Shown one piece after another: positions 11,189-23,348 of a DNA stretch of 64,000 bases (within the stretch, counting starts at the first letter, position 1; every line of letters begins with the position of its first letter). The notes below the pieces were generated by a model that was not told the origin of the DNA, did not search any database, and saw nothing but the letters and a program-made list of their open reading frames with translations. The translations under genes were made by a program, and so were the position numbers. The DNA is from Margaritispora aquatica (taxonomy: Eukaryota; Ascomycota; Leotiomycetes; Helotiales; Discinellaceae), in NCBI GenBank assembly GCA_007644065.1, contig VJWN01000014.1, positions 558,001 through 622,000 of the forward strand. The letters are read 5' to 3'.

Positions 11189-13114
11189 TCAAGTCATCAG
11201 CATCGCCAACGCTTTGACCAGCGTGACAGGATCATGATCCCCCTTATAAACCGCAATTGGGGCTTCTTTTGTCTTCATAAACGTATGCACAGCCATCTGC
11301 GCAGCCCTAACACTATACTCAACCGTGAATACAGTATCACCCTCTATCTCGACAAATTGGCCCAGCAGAGCCAGGTTCTGACTCCCATGCGGGATGACTA
11401 GTGGTCGATCCCCTTTTGCCCGTGTGAGGAACTGCGATGTGATGTAGGGTAGCATGCACGGGATTGTGACGGCGCCGATTTGGAGATTCGTGGGTGGTGG
11501 TGTTGCTTCTTGAGTGGAGGAAGAGGTGGAAGGTGAAGGTGAGGGCGAGATAAAGCCTGGACCTAGATGCGACAGCAACTCAAACCAGATCTCAGATCCA
11601 CTGCACTCCGCCATCGGCTTCTTGATGAAATTCCCCGCCTTAAACGGAAATAGACCATATCCCCAGATAACATGGACGTTTCCCGGCTGGTTGAGGAAAT
11701 GCGGCTGGTGCGGAACGACGATCGAAAGCAGCCAGTTGCTATCTCTGAAAGTGACAAGCGCGCCTGTGCCAGCTTTGTTGGATGACCATTTTTCGTACAG
11801 TGAGATGAAAGGCGAGTCCGTGAGGGTGGTGGTGAAGGAGAGCCAGGATGATTCGGGAGCGCGAGTGCTGAAGACGGAGGGATGCCCGAAGGATGAATAG
11901 TGCGTTGGGTTACTTTCCGGAGAGGCGAGGAGGGACCAAAGGCGCCAGGTTGGGTCAAGGGCATTGATGGGGAGGGATGGGGATGTGGTGTTGGTCCCTA
12001 GGGAGGAGGAGGCGCTCATGCTGCCTAGTGTGACGAAGACGAGGTCGTGTGGATGCACGTGGATTATATCTGTGTTTTGGGAGGTGATAGGGGAGGTATA
12101 GTGGATTTCTGAGACGGAGATGGTCGGTTCGGGTGTGAATGAAAGAGCAGTTACTACGGAGTCTTGGGTATGTTAGTTCATGTTCTTGTCCCGTGTTGAT
12201 GATGCGAGGGTAGTGCAGAAGAGCTCGCTTACCATATTTGAAGTCCACGCCAAGGGCTTTGAGGTACGTCTCTATTGGCAAGATGATGGAGTCGAACTGA
12301 TTGTACGGCGTCCTATCTACACCTGAAAGGGTGTTGATCCTGGGAAACTCTTGGATGAAGCGGTGGAGGTAGCGCTTGAACTCCACGGCACTGTGCCATG
12401 GTTCGAAAGCGAATCTAGTTATTACAGTTAGTTTTCAATTTCCATTTCTGGCAACAGTAACAACATGTTGACGAGAAGGGGAAGCAAAACATACGTTGTG
12501 CACCACATGTACCAAAACGGCGTCTCGAAGAACTCCTTGCGAAAACACTCATCGATCCTCTTCGTACCGAGCCTCTCCTCCCCGGCAGTAGCAACCCACA
12601 ACAGATCCTGACGATCCTTCGCATGAAAGCCCATCTTACTAACATCCAAAATCCTCCCTCCCATTTTCCCATTCCCATTCCCATCCCCTTCCCCTCCTGC
12701 TGCCCCTGTTTCTTCCTCCGCATTCCCAGACTCAACAACGAGTCTCGCCCTCGCCTCCGTCCTATTTCCCTCGACCTTATTAAACGCCTCCAGCTCTTCC
12801 CTGACGCTAATCTCCGGATCGCCAAGTGACGGAACAAGTGATAGGAGATGATACGTGCACCTGTAACTGAAATTCAGCATCCGGCCGCCGCGCAGCACAT
12901 AACCGGTGGAGGGCGAGCCGCCTCCATCCATTGCTCCGCCGGGGAGAGAGGAGGACTCGAGGATGTGGATTGAGGTCGCAGCCATGTGTGCATCGTGGAT
13001 GAGGTGGACGGCCGAGGCGAGGGAGGCAATTCCACTGCCAATTAGGTAGACTTGTATGTGGGCCGGATCACGGTTCGGAAGGGTGAAGGCAGTATGGTGG
13101 TTTGGGTGTGGCAT
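11189..13114 (-). CDS. Oleate hydratase (fatty-acid double-bond hydratase, MCRA family)
   Basis: Three exons on the minus strand: 13114-12495, 12414-12233 and 12153-11189, giving 588 residues. The family adds water to the cis-9 double bond of oleate, giving 10-hydroxystearate, and needs FAD. The N-terminus has the dinucleotide fold (VYLIGSGIASLASAVHLI, then ILESSSLPGGAMDG). RGGRMLNFSYRCTYHLL and TPYNQFDSIILP match conserved blocks of the family, as does the C-terminal AVYKGDHDPVTLVKA. Two low-complexity inserts (Gly/Glu/Asn-rich near residues 145-165; Ser/Pro/Thr-rich in exon 3) are loops not usual in bacterial enzymes. Introns carry GTATGT and GTAAGC donors. The neighbouring MFS gene is on the same strand, so the pair may be co-regulated; that is inference. 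Confidence 0.9.
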
Positions 13115-13851
13115 TTTCGTGTTGTGATTTGGTTCCGTTTTGGTATTTGGTATTGTGTAGAGATTGAAATTTGATATTTAGAACTTGGTATCAGAAGTTG
13201 ATAATTGGTTGCCAAAAGGCTTTGTGATGTATGTCTCGACAGCAGCTCTGTGGTATTTATCTTACAAGCACTAGCACGTAACTGATCTGATGAAAGACGG
13301 GAACTTGTGGTATTGTCTACTTAAACACCTGATGGTGGTGACGACCTCGGTTGAACTTGAATGACTGAACATGTGTTGCGCAAGCTCATGCCACCATCTC
13401 GTGTTTGAATCGCATTGGATGAGATTTAATCTCCTAGTGGTTACTAGTGTTTATCTGAAGTCTAGATAGTCGAGCAATAGCAAGCAACAAACAAGTGACC
13501 GTATATCCAGATATAAAAACTTCAGCTACCAGCTTAACTACATCTTGAATGGAAAGGAAAGAGTATCAAAATCAAACTTGAACTATCAAAGACATGCCAC
13601 TCGACATGCATGGACGCGAAAATGCGGAGCAGGAATGGAAAGCTGCAGCTAGGTACATGAGCTTCGGCATAATCGGATGACTTGAAAGCATCAACAAATG
13701 ATCTCTAATGAGCACGTTGTCTCTTGTTGGTGTGGCATTAGAGAGATCCCGAAGGCTCGAAAGCTTAATATCTCATGCGATGTAAGAAAGGTTCTTGTTG
13801 ATATAATGTCGTACCTATAATCCTAAGCCATTACAGCTAGTAGTAGACCTA
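13115..13851. other. Intergenic, promoter side of oleate hydratase
   Basis: Contains the upstream region of the hydratase and the 3' flank of the MFS gene. No gene seen. Confidence 0.6.
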
Positions 13852-15827
13852 TCATGAAGAGCTCTCCTCATCCTTCTCCTTCTCCACACTTTGCACCTCG
13901 CCCAATTTCTTCAACAGTCCAATCTTCCCAATATTCCTCAGCCCAATGACCGTACAGCCTAGACTGACAACCATGCAAGCGACACACATCCACTCTGCAG
14001 CTCTCAGGCCTTCAAGATACGCCTCCAATGTTGCAGCGCCTTGGTTCAAATGCTTGGTTTGCACGCTACTCTGTACCATTGCTGTTAGAGGCAGGAAGAT
14101 AGCGCGCCCCAGTCCAGCCATGGTCTGGAACATGGCGCCGGCAACGCCTTGGTCTTTGCGGGGGAGAGATTGTGTCGTGAAGAGGCCGAGACAGGGATAA
14201 AGTGTGTCGGCGCCGAAGGCGGCGAGGGCCACTGGTGTAGTGTTAGTACGTACTTTTAACGTGTGGAAGGGAATTTGTTGAGAATATATGCAATTGCGAG
14301 CAAGAGAAGTACTTACTAGCTGGCAGTCCGAAGGCGAAGTACGACGTTGATGTTGGTATAGGTACAGCGAAGAGGAGATTCGCAATTACGGATGAAACAA
14401 GTCCAAATATTAGAATATAGTCGCCCCTCACACGGGCAAGCAGATAACCAGAGCAAAGCACAGCAAGGACTAAATTCGTCAGCATGTATCTTAAGAGTAA
14501 ATTGAAGGGAGAACTCGCCTCCACATATGCCCAGGGGTATATATCGTAATGTCGTTTGGATTGGTGAGAATCCTTGAAAATCTTGATAGCTTTTTGAGGT
14601 CAGACATATGGTCATCTAAAATTAGAATAACAAAACTCACTAATAGGTAGTGTACACGAGAAAATTAGTAAATCCAGCTGAAAACATGAATGTAATGAAC
14701 ATGGCGCACGAAAACTTCCCATTCCTGAATGTAGACACACGCATGAGCGGTTCGCGACCTGTGACCTCTAGTCGATGCTGCCAATATAAGAATGAGGCGA
14801 GGAAGAGGATTGACAAAATTAGAATGGCAATCACATAGGGTGTACTCCAGCCCTCTGACACACCCTCGGAAAGCGCAATGAGCAAGAGCAGCGTGCCTGA
14901 AGTAAAGAGTAGAGCGCCGATCCAGTCAACATCTGATGCACTGGGTCCTTTAACATTCTCAGGCCTTGGAGGCAGTTTAGGTATGACGAAGAATGCGGCT
15001 ATACCGATTGCGAATGCTGCTCCAGCGATGACATAGAATACGACCTTCCACGATGCATATTCTGCTATGACTCCTCCCTGAGACATCATGTGAGCTAGAT
15101 TCAAATAAGGAAACAGATAGATATACCAGTATATTGCCCAAGACTTGTCCAGTAGGAGCACCTCCAGAGTAAAACGCAAAGCTGTAGTTTTTGACCCTCC
15201 CAGGCGGTATTGTGTAGCCAATGATTCCCATAGCAGTAGGAATAACAACGGCACCTCCCTAGTCTCGTTAACTCAATATCAAGATGCAAGAAGTCATGTC
15301 ACCTACCAAACCTTGCAATGCTCTCATGATGTATATGCAAATCTCAACTGGGGAGAAGGCAGTTCCAAGAGCAGTTGCTCCAATCCACAAGCATCCCAAA
15401 ATGAACATAAGGCGCTTTCCATACACATCACCCAGTTTTCCGCAAATTAGTAGAAATGCTCCTGAAGTCAACGCATAAGCAGAGACGATCCATTGCTGTC
15501 GTGTCTCGGGGATGTTGAGATCACGGGATATGGAAGGCAACGTAATAACAACTGCTTGAGCTGAAATTGTCTATTCCTTGTTAGCAAAGCCTTTCAAGTC
15601 TCGGGAATAATACTCACATGTAGAAATGTTGCACCAGTCAACACCAGAACCAGAGGTGCAACTTGACGGATGGTTACTTCCTTTGCAACACTTGCAGCGG
15701 TCTGGTGAGTAGACAATGGAGCCAAGCCCTCAGCTATCGCCTTCTCTGTAGCGAAGAAACCGGCCGGCTCATCTTCATGGCTCTTGGTATGAGCAACAGT
15801 ATCCTTGGTGTTGAATGAAAGGACCAT
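13852..15827 (-). CDS. MFS multidrug-type transporter (DHA2/14-TM-like)
   Basis: Seven exons: 15827-15618, 15570-15307, 15258-15127, 15077-14641, 14589-14519, 14469-14317 and 14231-13852. They give 548 residues with frame preserved across every junction. A hydrophilic N-terminal tail is followed by many hydrophobic helices. The motif GKLGDVYGKRLMFILG is the MFS loop 2-3 signature, and WIVSAYALTSGAFLLI precedes it as in 14-TM proton antiporters. One intron (14470-14518) appears to begin with GC (G|GCGAGT); an alternative GTGGAG donor five bases upstream also keeps the frame. Such pumps export drugs, metabolites or toxicants from the plasma membrane. The substrate cannot be told. It is divergently oriented to the second FPGS gene 0.6 kb away. 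Confidence 0.88.
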
Positions 15828-16449
15828 AATCACACTCAACTTCCGTCTTGCTATAACCTCACACCAGCAATGCAAGAAGTAGAGACTGGACCTTGAGATT
15901 GTCTTATAAAAGTTGAATTCCGTAGTGGATCTTGGTCAGAACGTCCACTATTAATCCACCCCACTCCTAATCAGATCCCGCCCGCCGCCACGAGCTGGTG
16001 GACACCTCCAATGGCCCATCGAAGGCATACCGCCGACCAGTCAGCTGGGAGAAGCTTTTGTCGTTATGCCAGTTTGCCCTGCATTGTCGCTGCCGAGGCC
16101 GAATCGCGACATCGGAGACAACAGCGTGATTGGGTGAAAGTACGGAGTTCGGATTGAAAAGAATACGACAGTACCTCAGCACACACAAGTACAGTAGGAC
16201 TCATGACTGAACGTGGCGCGTGTGAATGAAAAGAAAACATTGGATTCGGCAACGCGCAACGATCTTTCGGCAGTGAAGTATCCTTGGCGAGTCGCTGACT
16301 AAGCGAGGAAAGATCTCAAACTTCAATCAACCTCTCTGTAAAGTCGCAGCTCAATGCGTCTCCTTCCAAGGTCTTTAGCTCCTGGCTTCTCGATAGGTTT
16401 GTGCTCGAGGCATGCGTCGATTCTTCCATCTTTCAGATGTTATGGAGCT
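15828..16449. other. Divergent intergenic region between MFS pump and second FPGS
   Basis: Both flanking genes start outward from this 622-bp interval, so it should hold both promoters. A candidate leader intron acceptor (CTTTCAG) lies near 16436. No gene seen. Confidence 0.55.
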
Positions 16450-18113
16450 ATGGCGAGTAGAACCTATGATGTGAGTGTCTCGTGGTGCTGAATAGCCAGA
16501 CAAGCCAGTACTCACCATGCATTGTATGATTAGGATGCGGTTGAGCTGCTAAATACTCTTCAAACACCCTTCAAGGTCCTGAAAGAAAGACGAGATGCTG
16601 GAATTAGATTGGATGAGAGCGCAAACCAAGAAATGAGGCAATGCTTAGCACGAATTGGTTATTCGGTATATTTGATGCCATTGTGTTGTACATATTCTAA
16701 CTTATTGTAAAGCAAAGAGATCTCGATAAGCTCAACATAGTCCATGTTGCAGGTACTAAAGGCAAAGGCTCAACATGTGCTTATGTTGACTCGATTTTGT
16801 CACAATACCGCAAATCACATGATATCCCCTCGAAAGTTGGTCTATTCACATCACCGCATTTAATCGCTGTGCGAGAAAGGATAAGAATCAATTCAGCCCC
16901 AATATCAGCTGCCCTGTTTGCCAAGTATTTCTTTGAGGTATGGGATAGACTCGAGGAGGCTACTGCAAGCTCGCCATTCACGAAACCGGTTTACTTTCGA
17001 TATCTCAATTTGATGAGCTATCACGTCTTCATTCAAGAAGGTGTTGATGCTGCAATCTACGAGGTTGGTGTCGGTGGTGAGTATGACAGCACGAACATAG
17101 TCGAAAGACCCGCTGTCACTGGCATTTCTACACTGGGTATCGATCATACTTTCACATTAGGGGAGACAGTGGACAAGATTGCTTGGCACAAAGCTGGTAT
17201 CCAGAAGAAGGGTGTTCAGTCTTTCACTGTCAGTCAGCTTCCTGCAGCATTAGAGGTGGTCAAGGCTAGAGCCAGCGAAAGAGCAGTGAAGTCTTTTAAC
17301 ATCGTAGGAATTGATTCGAGGCTGGAAGGCGTTAAGATCAAGCCAAATGCATCTTTCCAAAAAGGAAATGCTAGTCTAGCTATTGCATTAGCAGAGACTG
17401 TTCTTTCGAAGCTCGACCCTAACTTTGATGGACGACAAGCCAATTTACCCAAGGAATTCATTGATGGATTGGAAAAGGTCGTTTGGCGAGGCAGATGTGA
17501 GACCAAGGTTGAAGGTGCCGTAAGTTGGTACCTTGATGGAGCTCATACAGCAGACAGCATCATCGTAGCAGCGAAATGGTTTGGTGATGAGTGTGCGAAA
17601 AAGTAAGTCTCATCGGCTCGATTATAATACGAGAGCTGACTGCATAGACCCGGTCCAAAGGTTCTCATATTTAATCAGCAAGGTCATCGAGAGGCAGTTG
17701 AGCTTCTCGAAGGACTCTACAGAGCAATCAAGTCAGAAGATGTTGTGAAATTCGACCACGTTATCTTTTGTCCAACTGTCCCTCGTGATGCAGGCAGAAA
17801 AGGTATAGCTACCGCAAATTTCTCATTCCATAACTGACAAATCCACTTAGACCATATAAGTCTCGCAACCGACTCAGCAGAAGTTGCAAGCCTATCACTT
17901 CAACAAGCATTTGCAGACAAATGGCGAGAACTTGACACTTCATCAAGCACAACGGTGAACGTCCTGCCAAGCGTTGAAGATGCTTTCGAGTACGTGCGAG
18001 ACTTGAGCGGCCCAAATGCGGAGGAGGGGAAGGAAGTGCATGCTTTTGTAACGGGGAGCGTGCATCTTGTCGGTCGCGCTTTGGGAGCACTAGAGGGAAC
18101 GGATGCTTTGTAG
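16450..18113 (+). CDS. Folylpolyglutamate synthase, canonical intron-containing copy
   Basis: Five exons: 16450-16470, 16534-16665, 16713-17602, 17648-17802 and 17851-18113. They give 486 residues, close to the usual size for fungal MET7-type enzymes. The start MASRTYD joins to DAVELLNTLQTPF, the conserved N-terminus of the family. The P-loop GTKGKGS is at about residue 64, with GLFTSPHLIAVRERIRIN, EVGVGGEYDSTN, KAGIQKKG, LDGAHTADS and FVTGSVHLVG following. It catalyses ATP-dependent polyglutamylation of folates, which retains folate in the cell and mitochondria and supports methionine and purine synthesis. All introns are 45-63 bp. It resembles the 8876-10570 protein block by block, but the intron-rich structure and standard length suggest this is the ancestral copy. 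Confidence 0.92.
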
Positions 18114-18646
18114 ATCTACCCAGAAAGATACCTTCATTTTGTGCAATCAAAATACCATGATGATCCACTTGATTCATTAGCAAATTGGTTTCTTATGAAG
18201 CCTCATGAATAGATCTACCGAGAGAAATGGCAGCAAAATTGGTATGTTCACCACTGTCGATTCAGAAATCGAAGTTGGAAGAGTTCGTCTGAACTCAAAC
18301 ACTTGTTGTTCCACTATCATCCAAGCTCAACAACATCTTACTCCTTATTCTACCAACATCTCAAGAACTTCTCTTTTCAATCATTGAAAATCAATCTCTT
18401 GTTTTTTCCCCCTCATTCACATTTGCTTTTATAGTTAAGTTCCCTAGATCTGACAACTTCAAATCCCGACAACCGCCAAGACCCCGACCCGAAAGCCGTG
18501 TTCACGCCCGTGCCGAGGCTCACTAAGCTCACTCAGCTCATTCAGCTCAAAGCTTCACATCCCAGTACGCTCGCCAACCTACATACATAGACATAGTAAC
18601 TTGGCTCTTCACACAACTCTCTTTTCACCTCACTAAAACCACCAAC
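18114..18646. other. Intergenic and leader of the alpha/beta hydrolase
   Basis: No gene seen. A small repeat of AGCTCAYTC units lies at 18517-18552 and is listed separately. Confidence 0.55.
18517..18552. repeat. Four imperfect 9-bp tandem units (AGCTCAYTC)
   Basis: Units GGCTCACTA, AGCTCACTC, AGCTCATTC and AGCTCAAAG run head to tail, about 95-130 bp upstream of the split start codon of the hydrolase gene. They could be a transcription-factor array or chance simple repeats. Confidence 0.5.
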
Positions 18647-20093
18647 ATGTAAGTATCGCTCCGATTATCTACTTCACGACCTCAATCTCACAAGCAACAC
18701 TAGGGCAGAAACAGCGCCAACGCCCACGCTCCGCCCTGACGTGGCCACTATCCTCGCGCATCCATCGTACCCAGACACGATATGGAATCTCACACCTACG
18801 CAAGCCGGGCGGCTCGATGTTGCTACTGGACGAGGAGGACCATTCAAAATTGATTGGGAAGTGCATGGCAAGGGTCCAATTAAGATGATTGTTCGTTTGT
18901 CTTTGTTGTTTTGCTTCTTTGAAGGATGCCTAAGACAGTGTATTGTGATATCATGTGACTTTGCTAATGATTCGGGATTGTAGTGGATTATGGGACTGGG
19001 TGCTCTCAGAGTAAGTCTTAGTTGAAGAGAGGATTGTGTGGGTTGAAAAGAGAGAATGAGGCTGACAGCTACGTGGCGTAGACGGGATGGCAAAGACAGA
19101 CGCTTCATTATGGACATGAGGAGGGAGAGAAATACTCGAGTTTGCTGTTTGACAACAGAGGCATGTCTCGTTCTCATGTGGGAAATACTATGTATTTGAT
19201 GCTAATGAAAACAGGCATGGGTAAATCCGACAAACCCTTTATGCGCTACTCAACCAGCGAGATGGCAAAAGACATCATCGAGCTCCTCGACCACCTCGGC
19301 TGGACCGCAGAGCGCGAATTACATATCACAGGTGTATCTATGGGCGGCATGATTGCACAAGAACTCGTCCGTCCTCTATCATTACCGATTCCTATCTACA
19401 ATATCTAACTCGACATAGGGATACCTGATACCAACTCGTATTGCGTCCCTGAACTTATTCTCCACTGCCGCAGCCATAGAAAACACCACCACATTCGCCC
19501 AAAACATGAAGACTCGCGTTCGCATGTTCATCCCTAAGACTATGGACCAGTCCGTCTCGGATGCAGCTCACATGATGTTCTCCGATGAATGGCTCGCTCG
19601 TCCAGATGATACCGTCGTGCCTACTGCTTCGACACCCATGGCTGTGTTACCTCCGTCAGGAAAATATGGCCGCTTCAGCACCAGTACGTCTCTCCTCTCC
19701 TCCCCTTTGCTCCTCACCCGAAGACTAACACCTTCAGACTACGAGCGCTTTGCCGCCCAAGAAGTAACCAAGCGACATGACCTCGAAGGTTTCCAACGCA
19801 AAGGCTTCATGCTCCAGGCCATCGCCGCCGGGTGGCACTACAAGTCCGCTGAGCAATTGAAACAGATCGCCGATTCCGTGGGCCGCGAACGCATCATGGT
19901 TGTGCATGGCACTAGCGACAACATGATCACTGTGCCCCATGGACGCAAGCTAATTGAGATGCTGCAGCCAGGAGTGGCTGTTATTAGGGAGGGGGCGGGG
20001 CATGTGCTGATGCTTGAGGAGTGGAAGTATCATAATGAGCTTGTGGACGCAATGGTTGAGAGAGCGGAGAAGCTGAAGTTGGGTGGGAAGTGA
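18647..20093 (+). CDS. Alpha/beta hydrolase, start codon interrupted by an intron
   Basis: Seven exons: 18647-18648, 18704-18890, 18984-19010, 19082-19160, 19215-19366, 19419-19683 and 19738-20093, giving 355 residues. The first exon contributes only AT of the ATG; the G comes after a 55-bp GTAAGT...CTAG intron. The protein has [14 protein letters not shown] (oxyanion region), LLFDNRGMG, the nucleophile elbow GVSMGGM, the acid region HGTSDN and a C-terminal [10 protein letters not shown] histidine, a complete Ser-Asp-His triad. The family is common in filamentous fungi but its substrate is unknown. The intron at 19161-19214 seems to use a GC donor (GCATGT) with a GCTAAT branch; leaving it in would also stay in frame and add 18 residues after the RGM. 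Confidence 0.85.
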
Positions 20094-21251
20094 GGTTTCT
20101 GTGCCTCTGGGTGCGAGAGTTCTTAAGAGCGAGCTTTGTTGAGAGTGAAGACGAGACGTACCTTAGATTTGTCGTGAATGCGTGTTCATATTCTGTTCTT
20201 TGGCCCTATTATAGAGAGCAAGCATATAGATTAGCGTCACTGTTTTAGCACATCATTCTTACCTGCCTTCCATCAGTTACTCGAGGATAACTAACCTTCA
20301 TTTCCACTAAAACACTAAGATCTGAAATATCTAAGCAAATACTAACATCTTTTGAATATGGTACCTTATGCATAGCCTAGCTCAGATTGCCATGCCTCAG
20401 AAATCGAAACAGTCACAGCCACTTCCTAATACTCACAATAATCATTCATGTCATACCCTTACCATATATCCAAAATCACCTCACCTGAATGACGATATGA
20501 GATATCATCACATGACCCTCCCCCTCCTTCTTACCTGCCATTCCCTCTTTCCAGTGGTCGCCCTACCTTCCCATCCCCTTCTTCCATTGGTCCAACTTTC
20601 CATTCTGTTGCACATCTGCAAAACCACACCCAAACGTTACACGTCTGACAACGGCATTTCATTGGCTCGGTGGCTCATCAAAACTGTTTTGTTGCACATC
20701 GCGATGGGCAGTTTGATGGGCAGTTTGGTGGGCAGTTTCTTTTTACTGGGCAGGCTCTGAAGGGCCTTTTTGGAAGGGCCTTTTTCAACAAGAGGTTTTT
20801 GCTGATGTGTTTTTGTCATTGAATTTTCCTTTTTCTGGTAAAGTGTTCTGAAGGTTGAGGAAGACTTTTCAATGCTTGATGCTTGGCTTGACCAAGTAAC
20901 ATCTCCTTAGAAACGATCAAGGAAGGCACTTTTCAATGATTACGTCGAGATTGTAAGGGGTGCAAAACATACCTCTGAACTTCAGTGATGACCATTTAAG
21001 AACAACTCCATTCTGAATAAGGCTTTCTGTCTTTTCTTATTTATCAGATTCTTTTAGGTTGGTATTCTGAGGAGATTGTTATTCTTAGAACCGATTCCTG
21101 GACCTGAATCAAGCATATTTGAGCTTGAATCGCTCTGGGGACTTGAGATTTGTGCGGTGTTCAATAGATATTTTCATTCCATACATTGATAGATGTGCTT
21201 TTGGTTATGCCTGGGTATTTATATCTATTCCTCCACTATCTCCAACCACGC
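20094..21251. other. Intergenic between convergent genes, with short repeats
   Basis: A plus-strand frame of 130 codons at 20368-20760 has no domain and ends inside simple repeats, so I do not call it. The rest is AT-rich 3' flank. Confidence 0.6.
20703..20738. repeat. Three 12-bp tandem units (GRTGGGCAGTTT)
   Basis: Units GATGGGCAGTTT, GATGGGCAGTTT and GGTGGGCAGTTT are contiguous. A second doublet (GAAGGGCCTTTTT, twice) follows at about 20759-20785. Both look like slippage-born microsatellite-type duplications. Confidence 0.8.
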
Positions 21252-23068
21252 CTACAACATGACAACTCCAATGCCACTGCAGTTCTCCTGGTCCAAGTTG
21301 TTGTACTTATTCACCCCACCTGTAATCTGGTTCGCATTGTAATTATACAAATAGTAATGTAGCTGTCCATCACCAGCACCAAACTTTTGTTGCTCCAAGA
21401 AAAGAGCGTTGTCCATGAGAGTGAGAGCATTAAAGACATCAAACTTGTATTTCTTAGCGAGGATCAAGGCATCACCCACAAGCTCATTGAGGCGAGCTTT
21501 GAGACCTTCTTTGGTGGAGGATGGCCCGAGAGCATGTTCGGTAGCGTAGTAGAACAGATAGGCTGCGCGGACATTTTTGTGCTTATCATTATTGATCACG
21601 GAGGATTCGAGAAGATAGAAAGAGAAGAAGTCAACAATTTTGTGGGTTGAAGGATCCTGAGGTACGTTAGTATTGATCATTGCGTTTCCATTTCGAGACC
21701 TACTTCAACAACGTAAGACCAGACTACCTGTTCTGCGACCGAATCCTTCTTGTGTAGAAGCCAATGCTCAACTTCTTCTCTTGTGAAGACAGGTGCCATA
21801 TCGAACTTCGCCAAATACCGCTTCAGGAGGCTAAGAACTCCGTCGATATCTTTGGCCTCCATTTGTCTCAAATTTTTCGTGGAAGTGTGGTCTGGAAGAG
21901 CATACTTGCGGACCTGGTAGGCTGGTTTGCTATTTGCTGGTAGGGGACTAAATCCGACATCATTCAACTTTTGCCAATCCAGCGATCTGTGGAAGTATCT
22001 ACATGTGCTCAGAGGCCGCGGTAGTACAACACCAGCTGTGTAGATAGCTTGCCATGTTCCAACAAGGTAGCATCGGCGTGTGATCTCTTTGATGAGAACT
22101 GGTGCCAGTCGCTTCGATCGTAGCTTCTTGTGTATACACAGAAAATTGACCTCAGAGGCATGAAGTACCTTCTTCCGCACTCTTAGTTCTACAGGTATTG
22201 CTGATATAAAAGCAACAAGCTTCCTTGAAGCTGTTGCACGAACACCTACGTGCCATTCCTTGGTCCAGCCTGGTGCTGTAAGTGCCCTACCCAAATTAGT
22301 TTGCTTATTTGACTTAGGAACAAGTTCTCACCATCGCAGGAACGAAAGAGAATAATTAAATCGGAACATGGCTTCGTCATCCTCGACATAATGACCATAA
22401 AGCAAATCGTAGATTTCCTGGATTTCCACATCGTCGGTTAAGTCCATAGTGACCCATTCGAAACCGGGTACTAATGGACCAGGTTCCTTGGCTACTTGTT
22501 CTGGATCAATCATCTTGAATGGTCCCTCTACAATTTCAGAGCTATCCCCAAACTTGGGGACAGGCTGTGTCTGCCAGAACTTGTAGGATGCCATGTCCTT
22601 CACATTCTTTCCCCCCGATGCCAGTCCTGTCATAATTTCTTCGACATTCAGTTTTTTCATGGCAGTTGCCAGTTCCTTGCCTGACATATCACCACCTCCG
22701 GCTGATTGAAGTTGCTCTCTGAGAGCTGGGTTGTTGTTCAGGAGCTCATTCAATTGATCCTTGCTAAGTCCACCGAGCAGCTTGGAGAATGTGTCCCTTT
22801 CGTCCTGGTGTGATGCCGCAGAGCTGCCTTCATCATTCGCAGAGTTCGCAGATCCACCCATGATTGCCTTCTTTACGCGCTTCCTTTTCGACTTTTTTTT
22901 CTTTGTTGCAGAGCTGGCTGCTGTTGTGCTTTCTCCAGCTTCGTGTTCCTCGTGCTCTTCTTCATTGTCAGATTCAACTTCTGCCGTTTGGGCCTGGACC
23001 TCTGCTTGTAATTCGGCAGCTGCCTCCTGCGTGCTTGCCGGATCGCTCATTTTCGAGTTGTCCGCCAT
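21252..23068 (-). CDS. NMT1: Glycylpeptide N-tetradecanoyltransferase (N-myristoyltransferase)
   Basis: Three exons: 23068-22332, 22286-21704 and 21656-21252, giving 574 residues. The enzyme moves myristate from CoA to N-terminal glycines of cytosolic proteins. An acidic then Lys-rich N-terminus ([12 protein letters not shown] near residue 60) is the ribosome-binding extension typical of eukaryotic NMTs. The core shows [43 protein letters not shown] (acyl-CoA site) and [17 protein letters not shown]. It ends with the conserved C-terminal GIGVVML. I chose the ATG at 23068 (MADNSKMSD); an upstream in-frame ATG at 23158 would add 30 unlikely residues. Introns are 46 and 47 bp. Confidence 0.97.
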
Positions 23069-23348
23069 AGTTGTAGTCAAGAAGGGATGGTGCGTTGGAG
23101 GGTGTAGAGGATTGAATTGAGTTGGCGGGGTCCAGACCACAGCTCGAAACACAGTCATGTGACTTTGTACCCCGCGATGCAGGCAGGATTCAGGTACAGT
23201 TTGACGACCAAGACACCGCCACTTAAGATAAATCGAGGTGAGTTTTTGTGAATCACGTCATCACAAACAATTCCAATTCTATATTTTATGTATGTAGTTG
23301 CTTTTAAAAGAAAGCAACAAGTTAATACGCATTCAGGTTGATATAACG

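Noticed and set aside
16064..16252. Minus-strand frames upstream of the MFS start
   Set aside because: In the divergent promoter interval; no continuity with the transporter.
20368..20760. 130-codon plus-strand frame
   Set aside because: No domain, low-complexity composition, and it ends in tandem repeats; no start context or splice support.
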